From Pseudomonas sp. TTU2014-080ASC (GTDB taxonomy: Bacteria; Pseudomonadota; Gammaproteobacteria; Pseudomonadales; Pseudomonadaceae), in NCBI RefSeq assembly GCF_001446935.1, contig NZ_LKKK01000015.1:62001-126000 (forward strand): a stretch of DNA of 64,000 bases. The letters run 5' to 3'. The notes beneath the pieces are model-generated. The model ran no database searches. It was not told the DNA's origin and saw only the letters and a program-made list of their open reading frames with translations. Positions 1 to 9,198 of the stretch are shown here, one piece after another. The first letter of the stretch is position 1. The number at the start of each line of letters is the position of its first letter. The translations under genes were made by a program, and so were the position numbers.

Positions 1-687
1 TAACTGATCTGCTGCGTAAACCTCGGATGTTGTCAAAGCGTTGAACAACGTTGACTTGCCGGCGTTGGTATAGCCAACCAGAGAAACCGAGGGAATATCT
101 GCGCGCTGGCGACCACGACGCGCCTGCTCGCGCTGGCTACGAACCTTTTCAAGTTTCTGCTTGATCTGGCGCATGCGAACACGCAGAAGGCGGCGGTCAG
201 TTTCGAGCTGGGTTTCACCCGGCCCACGCAGACCGATACCGCCCTTCTGTCGTTCAAGGTGAGTCCAGCCACGAACAAGGCGTGTACTCATATGATCGAG
301 CTGGGCCAGCTCGACCTGCAGTTTGCCCTCATGGGTACGGGCGCGCTGAGCAAAAATGTCGAGAATCAGACCGGTACGGTCCAAAACCCGACATTCGAAT
401 GCACGCTCAAGGTTACGCTCCTGACTGGGAGTCAGAACGTGATTGAAGATGACCAAGTCAGCCTCTGTGGCCTTGACCTGCTCACGCAACTCTTCAACCT
501 TACCGGTACCAATAAGATACTTAGCCGCCAGCTTATTACTCGGGATACTGAAAAACGCTACCGTTTCAGCCCCAGCGGACAGCGCTAACTCCTGGAACTC
601 CTGCGGATCCTCGCTCGCCTCGGAATTTTGACCATCCAGATGTACAAGGATGGCCCGATCTCCACCTTCATGGCGTTCGAAGAACAA
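1..687 (-). CDS. hflX: Ribosome-associated GTPase HflX (3' part outside window)
   Basis: HflX is a GTPase that binds the 50S subunit and splits stalled or heat-damaged ribosomes. The window holds the first 229 codons, with the N-terminal HflX domain, the glycine-rich linker (GLRGPGETQLETDRR) and the start of the G domain; the P-loop GYTNAGKS lies at residues 205-212. The G3 and G4 motifs fall past the window edge. I chose a TTG start (FFERHEGGDRA follows) because an AGGGGG ribosome-binding site precedes it and Pseudomonas HflX proteins begin this way. It lies 16 bases after hfq, the classical hfq-hflX order. The frame is open to the window edge with no frameshift. Confidence 0.95.
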   Translation of the reverse strand, partial: MFFERHEGGDRAILVHLDGQNSEASEDPQEFQELALSAGAETVAFFSIPSNKLAAKYLIGTGKVEELREQVKATEADLVIFNHVLTPSQERNLERAFECRVLDRTGLILDIFAQRARTHEGKLQVELAQLDHMSTRLVRGWTHLERQKGGIGLRGPGETQLETDRRLLRVRMRQIKQKLEKVRSQREQARRGRQRADIPSVSLVGYTNAGKSTLFNALTTSEVYAADQL

Positions 688-703
688 TGCAGCCCCCTAA
701 AAG

Positions 704-964
704 TCAGGCGTTACCAGCGTCAGCATCAGACTGTTCGGTCTCACCGGCGGTAGGCAGGCGTACCGGACGGCTTGGCACTACGGTAGAAATAGCGTGTTTG
801 TAGACCATCTGGCTGACAGTGTTTTTCAGCAAAATCACGAACTGGTCGAAAGATTCGATCTGGCCCTGAAGCTTAATGCCATTAACCAAATAGATAGAAA
901 CCGGTACGCGTTCCTTACGCAAGGTATTCAGGTAAGGGTCTTGTAGCGAATGCCCTTTTGACAT
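704..964 (-). CDS. hfq: RNA chaperone Hfq
   Basis: Hfq forms a hexameric Sm-like ring that pairs small RNAs with mRNAs and, in pseudomonads, acts with Crc in catabolite repression. The 86-residue protein begins MSKGHSLQDPYLN and shows Sm1 (ERVPVSIYLVNGIKLQGQI) and Sm2 (the YKHAISTVVPSRPV segment with the nucleotide-binding KH). The C-terminal tail is short and acidic (ETEQSDADAGNA), as usual in Pseudomonas. An in-frame start eight codons upstream exists, but AAGGAG sits correctly before the chosen ATG. It lies between miaA and hflX. Confidence 0.97.
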   Translation of the reverse strand: MSKGHSLQDPYLNTLRKERVPVSIYLVNGIKLQGQIESFDQFVILLKNTVSQMVYKHAISTVVPSRPVRLPTAGETEQSDADAGNA

Positions 965-1062
965 GTGCCGCACTCCTTTAAGGATCAATTTTCAATAATT
1001 TATATAAACCAACAACGGCATAGAGCTGTCTAGCACAATGGCTGACAGCAATCGGCAGGGTC

Positions 1063-2037
1063 CTAATGCAATATGGAGACGCCGGCCAAGTATTTCAAGG
1101 CTCGCGACAGATTGTCGCAATCACTGCTATCCAGCCAGTGAACATTCTGCCAACTGCGCAACCAAGTGAATTGACGCTTAGCTAACTGCCGCGTAGCAAT
1201 AATTCCACGCTCACACATCAGCTCTTCACTTAGGTCGCCATCCAGATATTCCCACACCTGGCGGTAGCCTACTGCTCTTATAGACGGCAATCCGGTATGC
1301 AAGTCACCTCTTTGCCGCAATTTTTCGACCTCAGCCACGAGCCCCTGTTCCAACATGAGTCTAAATCGCAGTGCAATTCGCTCATGCAGCAGCTGTCGCT
1401 GGGCCGGTGCAATGGCTATTTGGGCGACAGTATAGGGGAATTGTGCCGAGCTCGACGCATTTACCGCTGTATTTTCCTTTACTTGACGTAACCGATGCTC
1501 GGTCATGCTCAGTCCACTTACATGATAGACCTCCAGCGCACGTATCAAGCGCTGGGGATCATTAGGGTGGATTCGCAGTGCCGATTCAGGATCAACCTGC
1601 TGTAACTCATGATGCAATGCTTCTAGCCCTTGAGCCTGAGCTAGGGCCTCAAGCCGGGCGCGAACAGCTGGATCGGCGCTGGGCATGTCAGCCAAACCTT
1701 CCAGCAATGCTTTGAAATACAACATGGTCCCGCCCACCAGCAGCGGGATACGACCTCTAGCGGTGCTGTCAGCCATGGCGACTAGCGCATCCGTACGAAA
1801 TTCAGCAGCAGAATAGCTTTGCGCCGGGTCGCGGATATCAATCAGCTGATGCGGGAATTCGGCCAGAGTCGCCTTGTCCGGCTTGGCTGTACCAATGTCC
1901 ATCTCGCGATAGATAAGCGCAGAATCGACGCTGATCAGATCACAAGGCAGCACTCGCGCTAGCTCTATGGCCAGATCGGTTTTACCAGCCGCTGTTGGCC
2001 CCATCAGGAATATTGCAGGCGGAAGGGCCTGGGTCAT
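1063..2037 (-). CDS. miaA: tRNA dimethylallyltransferase MiaA
   Basis: MiaA transfers a dimethylallyl group to the N6 of adenosine 37 in tRNAs that read codons starting with U, the first step to ms2i6A. The protein has 324 residues, the usual length. It has a P-loop GPTAAGKT at residues 13-20, the DSALIYREMDIGTAKP substrate-binding segment and the GGTMLYFKALLEGLADMPSAD region typical of the family. It lies 33 bases after mutL and about 100 bases before hfq on the same strand. That gap could hold an hfq promoter, but I could not identify one. Confidence 0.96.
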   Translation of the reverse strand: MTQALPPAIFLMGPTAAGKTDLAIELARVLPCDLISVDSALIYREMDIGTAKPDKATLAEFPHQLIDIRDPAQSYSAAEFRTDALVAMADSTARGRIPLLVGGTMLYFKALLEGLADMPSADPAVRARLEALAQAQGLEALHHELQQVDPESALRIHPNDPQRLIRALEVYHVSGLSMTEHRLRQVKENTAVNASSSAQFPYTVAQIAIAPAQRQLLHERIALRFRLMLEQGLVAEVEKLRQRGDLHTGLPSIRAVGYRQVWEYLDGDLSEELMCERGIIATRQLAKRQFTWLRSWQNVHWLDSSDCDNLSRALKYLAGVSILH

Positions 2038-2070
2038 ACAAAAAATCTCTGGATAAAAAGATGCAACGAC

Positions 2071-3963
2071 CTAGCGGCCGCGCATAAACAGCTTGTCGAG
2101 GTCATCCATGCCCAGTTGCGTCCAAGTCGGACGACCATGGTTGCACTGACCACTGCGTTCAGTGCTTTCCATATCACGGAGCAACGCATTCATTTCAGGA
2201 ATGGTCAGGCGGCGATTGGCGCGCACTGCACCGTGACACGCCATGGTTGCCAGCAACTCATTCAAATGCGCCTGAATCCGGTCTGTGGTGCCATATTCCA
2301 GTAAATCACCAAGGACATCCTGCACCAGTCTGGTCGCTTCAGCCTGTTTGAGCAGGGCCGGAATTTGTCGGATGGCTAAGGTTTCCGGGCCAAGGCGCTG
2401 AAGTTCAAAACCCAGCTTCTGGAACCACTCAGCGTGCTCCTCAGCACAGTCGGCCTCTCGCTGGCTGACTGCAATCGACTCAGGCACCAGTAATGGCTGG
2501 CCTCGCAAGCCCTCGCTAGCCATAGCCAGCTTGAGGCGCTCATAGGTAATTCGCTCATGAGCGGCATGCATATCCACTAGCACCATGCCCTGGACATTCT
2601 CAGCCAGGATGTAGACCCCCTTCAGCTGCGCAATGGCATAGCCAAGTGGCGGTACATCGCCCTGCGCCTCAGGCAGAGCGACAGGTGCTGCCTGAGACGA
2701 GGAAGGCGTATTGAGCGGTGCATAAAACTCACGGTAAGCCCCTCTACTTTCCTCAACCGGCACTACAGGCGCCGGACGCGGTGCCTGATAGCCAGCTCCC
2801 GCCGAGCGCCAGGCAGGCTCGGGCGAAGGTGAAGATTCGAGCAGCGTTGCCGACAATCCAATCTCACCTTGCGGACCGAACTCACCAGCCGCTGCACCAG
2901 TGACCCTGACCACTTCATGCACAGCAGCGGGCGGTGCCAGTTGATCTTCCGGACGAACCTCGCCCAAAGCACGATGCAACGTGCCATACAGGAAGTCGTG
3001 GACCATTCGACTGTCACGGAAACGTACTTCATGCTTGGTCGGATGCACGTTTACGTCGACCACGCCCGGATCAATTTCCAAAAACAGCACAAAGGTCGGA
3101 TGCCGGCCATTGAACAGCACATCACGGTAGGCCTGACGCACCGCATGGGCGACTAGCTTGTCGCGCACCATGCGCCCATTCACATAGAAATACTGAAGGT
3201 CCGCCTGGCTGCGGGAAAAGGTCGGCAAACCCACCCACCCCCACAAATGCAGGCCATTACGCTCAATATCGATAGGCAATGCCTGCTCAAGAAATGCCTG
3301 ACCACAGACCGCAGCCACCCGACGCGCCCGGCTGACTTCGTCCCGCGCCTCATGCAGATTGAGGATGGACTTGCCGTTATGGCGCAGGTTGAACGCCACA
3401 TCAAAGCGGGCCAGCGCCAAACGCTTGATGACTTCCTGCAGGTGATCGAACTCGGTTTTCTCGGTCTTAAGAAACTTGCGTCGCGCCGGGGTGTTGAAAA
3501 ACAGGTCGCGCACCTCTACCGAGGTGCCCACCGGGTGAGCTGCAGGCTGAACCCGCGCCTCCATTTCCCGCCCTTCAGTCTCAACCTGCCAAGCCTGGTC
3601 TGCCTCAGCAGTACGCGATGTCAGAGTCAGACGCGAAACTGAACTTATGGACGCTAGTGCTTCGCCGCGAAAGCCCAGGCTCATCACATGTTCCAGATCC
3701 TCAAGATCACGGATTTTGCTGGTGGCGTGACGCGCCAGAGCAAGCGGCAGATCGTCTGCCGGTATGCCACCACCATCGTCACGCACCTTGAGCAGCTTGA
3801 TGCCACCCTGCTCAACATCCACCTCAATGCGCTTTGCGCCAGAGTCGAGACTGTTCTCCAGCAACTCCTTAATGACGGAGGCAGGCCGCTCAACCACCTC
3901 GCCCGCAGCAATCTGGTTGGCCAAGCGCGGGCTGAGTAACTGAATACGAGACACGTCACTCAT
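2071..3963 (-). CDS. mutL: DNA mismatch repair protein MutL
   Basis: MutL couples mismatch recognition by MutS to strand removal. The 630-residue protein has an N-terminal GHKL ATPase (ELLENSLDSGA, DDGGGI, GFRGEALASI), a variable proline- and alanine-rich linker at about residues 340-440, and a C-terminal dimerisation domain. The C-terminal domain has DMHAAHERITYE at residues 464-475, which fits the metal-binding endonuclease motif DQHA(X)2E(X)4E. ACHGAVRANR and QCNHGRPT follow. This fits pseudomonads, which lack MutH and use MutL itself as the nicking enzyme. Its ATGA start overlaps the amiB stop by four bases, indicating translational coupling. Confidence 0.97.
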   Translation of the reverse strand: MSDVSRIQLLSPRLANQIAAGEVVERPASVIKELLENSLDSGAKRIEVDVEQGGIKLLKVRDDGGGIPADDLPLALARHATSKIRDLEDLEHVMSLGFRGEALASISSVSRLTLTSRTAEADQAWQVETEGREMEARVQPAAHPVGTSVEVRDLFFNTPARRKFLKTEKTEFDHLQEVIKRLALARFDVAFNLRHNGKSILNLHEARDEVSRARRVAAVCGQAFLEQALPIDIERNGLHLWGWVGLPTFSRSQADLQYFYVNGRMVRDKLVAHAVRQAYRDVLFNGRHPTFVLFLEIDPGVVDVNVHPTKHEVRFRDSRMVHDFLYGTLHRALGEVRPEDQLAPPAAVHEVVRVTGAAAGEFGPQGEIGLSATLLESSPSPEPAWRSAGAGYQAPRPAPVVPVEESRGAYREFYAPLNTPSSSQAAPVALPEAQGDVPPLGYAIAQLKGVYILAENVQGMVLVDMHAAHERITYERLKLAMASEGLRGQPLLVPESIAVSQREADCAEEHAEWFQKLGFELQRLGPETLAIRQIPALLKQAEATRLVQDVLGDLLEYGTTDRIQAHLNELLATMACHGAVRANRRLTIPEMNALLRDMESTERSGQCNHGRPTWTQLGMDDLDKLFMRGR

Positions 3964-5387
3964 GGCTGTGCCGCCAGAGAAGTTGCCGGAATCTGCAACT
4001 TCTGCCCGACTTTGATCACGTCATTCTTCAGCGAGTTAGTCGAACGCAAAGTGGACAAAGGCACCTGATAGCGTTGAGCAATCAGAGCTAGGCTTTCACC
4101 GGAACTAACCACATGCTCACGCGGCCCCATGGCGATCTGGCCACTGTCGCGCAAATAGGCGATGTAAGTGCCAGGCGGTGGGTTCTCATGGAAGAACTGT
4201 TTCACACCGGTGACGATTGAACGGCTCAGAGCCTGCTGATGACTAACAGTAGCCAGCTTTTTTGCCTCGTTCGGATTGGAGATAAATCCAGTCTCGACCA
4301 AAATTGATGGAATATCCGGAGACTTCAGCACCATAAAGCCAGCCTGTTCGACACGTCGCTTGTGCAGCGAGGTCACTCGCCCCATGTTGCTCAACACTTT
4401 GTTGCCAACATTGAGACTTGAGGACATGGAAGCGGTCATCGACAGATCCAGCAGCACCCCAGCCAACATACGGTCTTTGTCGTCCAGGCTCACGTTACCG
4501 ACACCACCAATCAAGTCAGACTGGTTTTCGGCATCAGCCAGCCAACGGGCGGTTTCGGAGGTAGCGCCTCGATCCGACAGCGCATACACCGATGCTCCAA
4601 AGGCTGATGAACGCGGGGCCGCATCCGCATGGATGGAGACGAACAGATCAGCACCTTTTTTGCGGGCGATCTCAGTACGTTTGCGCAGCGGAATAAAGTA
4701 GTCACCGGTACGCACCAACTCACCCCGGAAGCCGCGCTCGGCGTTGATCTGACGCTGCAACTCGCGGGCAATGGCCAGGGTGACGTGCTTTTCATACTGT
4801 CCTTTAACCGGCGACAGCGCGCCCGGGTCTTCGCCGCCGTGACCGGCATCAATCGCGATGACAACGTCACGCTTACCGTTAGGCACAGGAGTGAGCTTTT
4901 GCGGGGCCTGAGTCGGCGTCACCGGAACCGGCGGTTTGCTGGCCGCACTGGCAACAGGCGTGGACGGTGCCGGCGCGTCATCAAACAGATCGACCACCAG
5001 GCGGTGTCCGTACTGCTGGTTAGGTGCCAAGGTAAAGCTCTTCGGCGAAACGGGCTTTGCCAGGTCGATCACCACCCGCAGCTCATCGGCGGTGCGCTGA
5101 GCCGAACGTACACCGGTAATTGGGGTATTAGCCAATGCCAACTGATCGAGACGCGTTGCCAGTTTGGCGCCTTTAACATCGATCACAATGCGATTGGGCG
5201 CTGCCAGCTGGAACACGCTGTGCTGAACCGGGCCCGACAAGTCAAAGACCAGTCGAGTGTTATCCGGTGCACGCCACAGACGCACACTGCGCACATCCGA
5301 TGCAGCAACGGCCTCAAATGTCAGACACAGCAAGGCCATTGCCAAAGCAATGAAACGTGCGCGTTTGCGCATAGGCAACCCCATCAT
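3960..5387 (-). CDS. amiB: N-acetylmuramoyl-L-alanine amidase, AMIN-Amidase_3-LysM
   Basis: A periplasmic zinc amidase that cuts the septal peptidoglycan cross-wall during daughter cell separation. The order is a signal peptide (residues about 6-30, ending AVAA), an AMIN domain (about 30-135), a Pro/Ala linker, the Amidase_3 domain and a C-terminal LysM repeat (about 420-465). Zinc and catalytic residues are visible in AIDAGHGGEDPGA, QYEKHVTLAI, FVSIHADA and LVETGFISNPNE. Several starts are possible (TTG 5390, ATG 5387, ATG 5384). I took the ATG that overlaps the tsaE stop as TGATG, with GAGG about seven bases upstream. It is coupled to tsaE above and mutL below. Confidence 0.94.
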   Translation of the reverse strand: MMGLPMRKRARFIALAMALLCLTFEAVAASDVRSVRLWRAPDNTRLVFDLSGPVQHSVFQLAAPNRIVIDVKGAKLATRLDQLALANTPITGVRSAQRTADELRVVIDLAKPVSPKSFTLAPNQQYGHRLVVDLFDDAPAPSTPVASAASKPPVPVTPTQAPQKLTPVPNGKRDVVIAIDAGHGGEDPGALSPVKGQYEKHVTLAIARELQRQINAERGFRGELVRTGDYFIPLRKRTEIARKKGADLFVSIHADAAPRSSAFGASVYALSDRGATSETARWLADAENQSDLIGGVGNVSLDDKDRMLAGVLLDLSMTASMSSSLNVGNKVLSNMGRVTSLHKRRVEQAGFMVLKSPDIPSILVETGFISNPNEAKKLATVSHQQALSRSIVTGVKQFFHENPPPGTYIAYLRDSGQIAMGPREHVVSSGESLALIAQRYQVPLSTLRSTNSLKNDVIKVGQKLQIPATSLAAQP

Positions 5388-5857
5388 CAATTAGCCTCTA
5401 CAGCCAAAGCACTGCACCATGCAGCGCCACGCTCACCCTGAGCTTGCAGGTGCAACCTGCGCCCTGCGCCATGCGGGGTAATGGTAATGTCCAGATCTGC
5501 CTTTGGCAAAACGCCCGCTCCACGTTGCGGCCACTCGACCAGACACAGGTTGTCGGCATCGAAATAATCACGAATACCCATAAATTCGAGCTCTTCAGGA
5601 TCGACCAGTCGATACAGGTCGAAGTGAAAGGCACGCACTGAGCCAATCTCGTACGGTTCAACCAAAGTGAAGGTCGGACTTTTCACCGCACCGGTATGGC
5701 CCAGCCCGCGGATGATCCCACGGGACAGGGTGGTTTTACCGGCCCCAAGATCACCGTGCAGATAAATCACCCCGGCACCACCTGTCACTTCGGCAATTTT
5801 TGCCCCAAGCACCAACATGGCCGGCTCGTCAGCTGCAAACAGCTCTATTTCAGACAC
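5387..5857 (-). CDS. tsaE: tRNA threonylcarbamoyladenosine biosynthesis ATPase TsaE
   Basis: TsaE is the ATPase of the TsaBDE complex that makes the universal t6A37 tRNA modification. The 156-residue protein has a Walker A motif GDLGAGKT (residues 35-42), the SPTFTLVEPY switch segment and FHFDLYRL, all standard for the family. I chose a GTG start (SEIELFAADE follows), preceded by AGGAG; a longer reading frame would add thirteen residues without family support. The first 13 bases overlap the 3' end of nnrD, and the stop overlaps the amiB start. The nnrD-tsaE-amiB-mutL-miaA-hfq-hflX order is conserved in many gammaproteobacteria. Confidence 0.95.
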   Translation of the reverse strand: MSEIELFAADEPAMLVLGAKIAEVTGGAGVIYLHGDLGAGKTTLSRGIIRGLGHTGAVKSPTFTLVEPYEIGSVRAFHFDLYRLVDPEELEFMGIRDYFDADNLCLVEWPQRGAGVLPKADLDITITPHGAGRRLHLQAQGERGAAWCSALAVEAN

Positions 5858-7344
5858 GCAGAATGCTCCTGCATTAATTCTCTTATCACCACACACAGAT
5901 CACTCGCTGCCAAACCACGGCCTAAAGACGACAAACGCTCACCAGCGCAGGCATGCAGATAAACCGCCAAGCGGGTAGCATCAACCGTGGACAAGCCCTG
6001 CGCCAGCAGACTGCCAATCAAACCACTCAACACGTCACCTAACCCGGCCCCGGCCATAACCGGATGCCCCCGTTCACACAACCACAGCTGGCCACAGGGG
6101 GTTGCTATGAAGCTGCCAGCGCCTTTCAGGACACATACCTGACCGTAGCGCACCGCCAATGCCCGGGCAGCACCGGGACGATCTGCCTGCACACGGGCAC
6201 TGCTAATGCCCAACAAGCGTCCGGCCTCCCCCGGATGAGGGGTCAGTACCGCGCGCTCAGGCAACCTGACAACACCCTGCGCTAACAGGTTCAATGCATC
6301 AGCGTCCCAGACTTGCACTGCTGAACTGATCGACGCAGCCGACAACAAGCTCCGCGCCCATGCGCCCTGCCCCAGCCCAGGACCGACCACCCACACGCTG
6401 GCAGCTGCTCCCAGCGCCAGCAGTTGGTTGGCCGACTCCACCCCAATCGCCATCACTTCAGGCTGACGGGCTTGGGAGGCCAATACATGCTCACTGCGTG
6501 TCGCCAGGCTGACCAACCCTGCCCCAGAGCGCAACGCACTTTGTGCGGCAAGCAAGCCTGCGCCGCCATATCCGCGCTCGCCAGCTACAACTAACACATG
6601 GCCCAGCTGCCCCTTATGCGTCGTAGCCTTACGCGGCGCCAACGCAGGCAGACTCTGAGCGTTTAAACGCAAGGCTTCATAAGCATGACTGGTCACAATG
6701 GAGGGATCAGCCCGCAAATCGGCAAAGTGCAAGTCACCGATATAGTCAGCCGCCTGGCCCGTAAAAAGACCAAGTTTCAGACCGATCAGGGTTACGGTCA
6801 ATTGCGCCTGCACAGCAATACCCAGCACATTCCCGGTATCGGCGCAAAGGCCTGATGGAATATCTACAGCCACCACTGGCAGGCCAGACTGATTAACCTG
6901 CGCGATGGCCTGAGCATAAGGCTCACGTACCGTGCCGCTGAGGCCAGTGCCCAGCAATGCATCAACCACCACACCGCGCAACTCGATACTTGCCTGCCAA
7001 GGCTCAATGCTGATTCCGGCTGCAACGGCCTTTGCCCGCGCCAGGGCTGCATCACCCTGCAAGCACAAGGGATCGCCCACCGCCAGCACACGCACCTGCC
7101 AACCGGCCTCACCCGCAAGACGAGCTATCAGATAACCGTCACCGGCGTTATTGCCTCGCCCGGCCAGCACTGTCATTTCCCTAACACGAGGCCATTGCTC
7201 GCGCAGCAGCTCCCAAATGGACTCAGCTGCTCGCGTCATCAGCTCAAAACCGGGAGTACCGGCTGCAATCAGACGCGCGTCCAGCTCGCGTACCTGAGCA
7301 GCGCTATAAAGGGGCAAGGGAAGATTGTCTGGAGAATGCGTCAT
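5845..7344 (-). CDS. nnrD: Bifunctional NAD(P)HX epimerase/dehydratase
   Basis: This enzyme repairs hydrated NADH and NADPH. The N-terminal domain (about residues 1-215) is the YjeF_N epimerase, with AGRGNNAGDGYLIARL. The C-terminal domain is the ribokinase-like ADP-dependent dehydratase, with GGAGLLAAQSALRSGAGLVS, VVGPGLGQG, WDADALNLLA, LTPHPGEAGRLLG and GAGLGDVLSGLIGSLLAQG. At 499 residues the fused form is complete. Start: ATG with CGGAG seven bases upstream; a possible 25-residue extension has no ribosome-binding support. It is the first gene of the minus-strand chain and is divergent from queG across 59 bases. Confidence 0.95.
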   Translation of the reverse strand: MTHSPDNLPLPLYSAAQVRELDARLIAAGTPGFELMTRAAESIWELLREQWPRVREMTVLAGRGNNAGDGYLIARLAGEAGWQVRVLAVGDPLCLQGDAALARAKAVAAGISIEPWQASIELRGVVVDALLGTGLSGTVREPYAQAIAQVNQSGLPVVAVDIPSGLCADTGNVLGIAVQAQLTVTLIGLKLGLFTGQAADYIGDLHFADLRADPSIVTSHAYEALRLNAQSLPALAPRKATTHKGQLGHVLVVAGERGYGGAGLLAAQSALRSGAGLVSLATRSEHVLASQARQPEVMAIGVESANQLLALGAAASVWVVGPGLGQGAWARSLLSAASISSAVQVWDADALNLLAQGVVRLPERAVLTPHPGEAGRLLGISSARVQADRPGAARALAVRYGQVCVLKGAGSFIATPCGQLWLCERGHPVMAGAGLGDVLSGLIGSLLAQGLSTVDATRLAVYLHACAGERLSSLGRGLAASDLCVVIRELMQEHSACLK

Positions 7345-7403
7345 GCGTTGGCTCCGTTGTCTGGCAGAATTATACGCACCTCCGCCGCGCTTACCCGAAT
7401 TGT

Positions 7404-8465
7404 ATGAACACTCCAGCACTCAACCTCGACACCCTCGCCCAATCGATCAAGGACTGGGGCCGCGAGCTGGGCTTTCAACAAGTCGGCATCAGCAGTGTTG
7501 ATCTCGGCGAGCACGAGCAACACCTGCAACGCTGGCTCGAGGCCGGCTATCACGGCGAAATGGATTACATGGCCGCGCACGGCACAAAACGCTCGCGCCC
7601 GGCCGAACTGGTGCCAGGCACCTTACGTGTGGTGTCACTGCGCATGGATTACCTGCCCGGCGACACCCAAATGGCTCAGCGCCTGACCGAGCCGGATAAG
7701 GCCTACATCTCTCGCTACGCCCTGGGCCGCGACTATCACAAACTGATCCGCAAGCGCCTGCAGCAACTGGCCGAGCGTATTCAGCAGGAAATCGGCCCTT
7801 TCGGCTATCGCGCTTTTGTCGACAGCGCGCCGGTTCTGGAAAAAGCCATCGCACAACAGGCCGGACTCGGCTGGATCGGCAAAAACACACTAGTGATCAA
7901 CCGTAAAGCAGGCAGCTACTTCTTTCTCGGTGAGCTGTTTGTCGATCTGCCACTGCCAATAGACGAAGCGCACACCAGCGAACATTGCGGCCGCTGCAGC
8001 GCCTGCATGGACATCTGCCCGACTGAGGCCTTTGTCGGCGCACAGGTGCTGGACGCCCGCCGCTGTATTTCTTATTTGACCATTGAGCTGAAAGGCCCAA
8101 TCCCGGAAGACCTGCGCAAACCGATGGGCAACCGAGTGTTTGGTTGCGATGACTGTCAGATTGTCTGCCCGTGGAACCGCTTTGCCAAACCCACGGAGCA
8201 AACCGACTTCCTGCCCCGACACAATCTGGACAATACTGAGCTGGCCGAACTGTTTTGCTGGAGCGAAGAGGAATTCCTCAGCCGCACCGAAGGCTCACCA
8301 CTGCGCCGAGCCGGTTATGAGCGCTGGCTGCGCAATCTGGCTGTCGGATTAGGTAATGCCCCGTCGACAATTCCAGTGATCGAAGCACTCAAGTCACGCC
8401 TCAACTATCCGTCAGAGCTCGTGCAAGAGCACGTGCAGTGGGCATTGGCGCAACATGGGCTGTGA
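7404..8465 (+). CDS. queG: Epoxyqueuosine reductase QueG
   Basis: QueG reduces epoxyqueuosine to queuosine at position 34 of GUN tRNAs, using cobalamin and two 4Fe-4S clusters. The 353-residue protein has an N-terminal cobalamin-binding domain and the two cluster motifs: CGRCSACMDICPTEAF and, after it, CDDCQIVCPWN. A short C-terminal helical repeat part (RRAGYERWLRNLAVGLGNA) follows. Length and motifs are complete. It stands alone on the plus strand, divergent from nnrD, and ends at a repeat and terminator shared with orn. Confidence 0.95.
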   Translation: MNTPALNLDTLAQSIKDWGRELGFQQVGISSVDLGEHEQHLQRWLEAGYHGEMDYMAAHGTKRSRPAELVPGTLRVVSLRMDYLPGDTQMAQRLTEPDKAYISRYALGRDYHKLIRKRLQQLAERIQQEIGPFGYRAFVDSAPVLEKAIAQQAGLGWIGKNTLVINRKAGSYFFLGELFVDLPLPIDEAHTSEHCGRCSACMDICPTEAFVGAQVLDARRCISYLTIELKGPIPEDLRKPMGNRVFGCDDCQIVCPWNRFAKPTEQTDFLPRHNLDNTELAELFCWSEEEFLSRTEGSPLRRAGYERWLRNLAVGLGNAPSTIPVIEALKSRLNYPSELVQEHVQWALAQHGL

Positions 8466-8532
8466 GCAAGCCTAAAACCTGCTTACCTCACACTCAAAGG
8501 CACCTCCAAACGCCCCTTCGGCCCCGCAGCCT

Positions 8533-8554
8533 GGATTAGCCGCAGGCGTAATCC
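8533..8554. repeat. Repetitive extragenic palindrome, GGATTA...TAATCC type
   Basis: An imperfect palindrome with GGATTA and TAATCC outer arms (6 bp), a GCC/GGC inner stem and loop GCA. Read on the minus strand it gives GGCGGATTACGCCTGCGGC, a sequence I recognise as dispersed between genes in many gammaproteobacteria. It lies between the convergent queG and orn genes. The family assignment is from memory. Confidence 0.6.
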
Positions 8555-8580
8555 GCCCCACAGAGAAACGCTCGCCCAAA

Positions 8581-8606
8581 CAAAAGCCCGCATCAGCGGG
8601 CTTTTG
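8581..8606. terminator. Bidirectional terminator between queG and orn
   Basis: A perfect 11-bp stem (8581-8591 with 8596-8606) and an ATCA loop. The arms start and end in A4/T4, so it can stop transcription from both strands. It sits ten bases before the orn stop and serves the convergent pair queG/orn. Confidence 0.85.
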
Positions 8607-8615
8607 TTCATCCAA

Positions 8616-9158
8616 TCACACTTTAAGAAAGTGCTGCCGGTAATGCTTAAGCTCGGCAATCGACTCCCGGATATCGTCCAGCGCTTGGTGAGTGCCTTGC
8701 TTCTGGAAGGAGTCCTTGACCTGCGGGGCCCACATGCCAGCCAGAATCTTCAAGGTCGACACGTCCAGATAGCGATAGTGGAAATAGGCTTCCAGCGCCG
8801 GCATGTACTTATAGAGGAAGCGACGGTCCTGACCGATGCTATTGCCGCAAATCGGCGACTTACCTTTCGGCACCCACTTTTCCAGAAACGCGATGGTCAT
8901 TGCTTCGGCTTCAGCCTGGCTGATCGTGCTCTCACGCACACGCTGGGTCAGGCCGCTTTCACCGTGGGTGCGGGTGTTCCACTCATCCATGGCTGCCAGC
9001 TTCTCATCGCTCTGATGCACAGCGATGACCGGCCCTTCGGCCAAAATGTTCAGATCACTGTCAGTGACGATAGTGGCCATTTCGATGATGACATCGGTCT
9101 CCGGCTCCAGACCGGTCATTTCCAGATCAATCCAGATCAAGTTGTTTGGATTCTGCAT
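8616..9158 (-). CDS. orn: Oligoribonuclease Orn
   Basis: Orn is a DEDDh 3'-5' exoribonuclease that clears di- and short oligoribonucleotides, including pGpG from c-di-GMP breakdown. The 180-residue protein shows the Exo I motif IDLEMTG (D11, E13), the Exo II region GNSIGQDRRFL and the Exo III region HQALDDIRES with the general-base histidine. Start ATG has GAGGAG eight bases upstream. It is convergent with queG. Its pGpG role fits a genome with c-di-GMP proteins (fimX and a PilZ-like protein are also in this window). Confidence 0.96.
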   Translation of the reverse strand: MQNPNNLIWIDLEMTGLEPETDVIIEMATIVTDSDLNILAEGPVIAVHQSDEKLAAMDEWNTRTHGESGLTQRVRESTISQAEAEAMTIAFLEKWVPKGKSPICGNSIGQDRRFLYKYMPALEAYFHYRYLDVSTLKILAGMWAPQVKDSFQKQGTHQALDDIRESIAELKHYRQHFLKV

Positions 9159-9198
9159 GCTGTGCTCCTCGGCTAAGTCCGACAGTTTAGCGAAATAA

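Noticed and set aside
33..278. Short minus-strand frame that might suggest a broken hflX
   Set aside because: The true hflX frame is continuous from a TTG at 687 to the window edge; the short frame is out of register.
4629..5441. A 270-codon plus-strand frame
   Set aside because: It lies opposite amiB and the end of tsaE, both certain genes, and shows no recognisable motif.
8533..8606. Two nearby palindromes as a possible CRISPR-like array
   Set aside because: The two are different sequences without spacers: one is an extragenic palindrome and the other a terminator.
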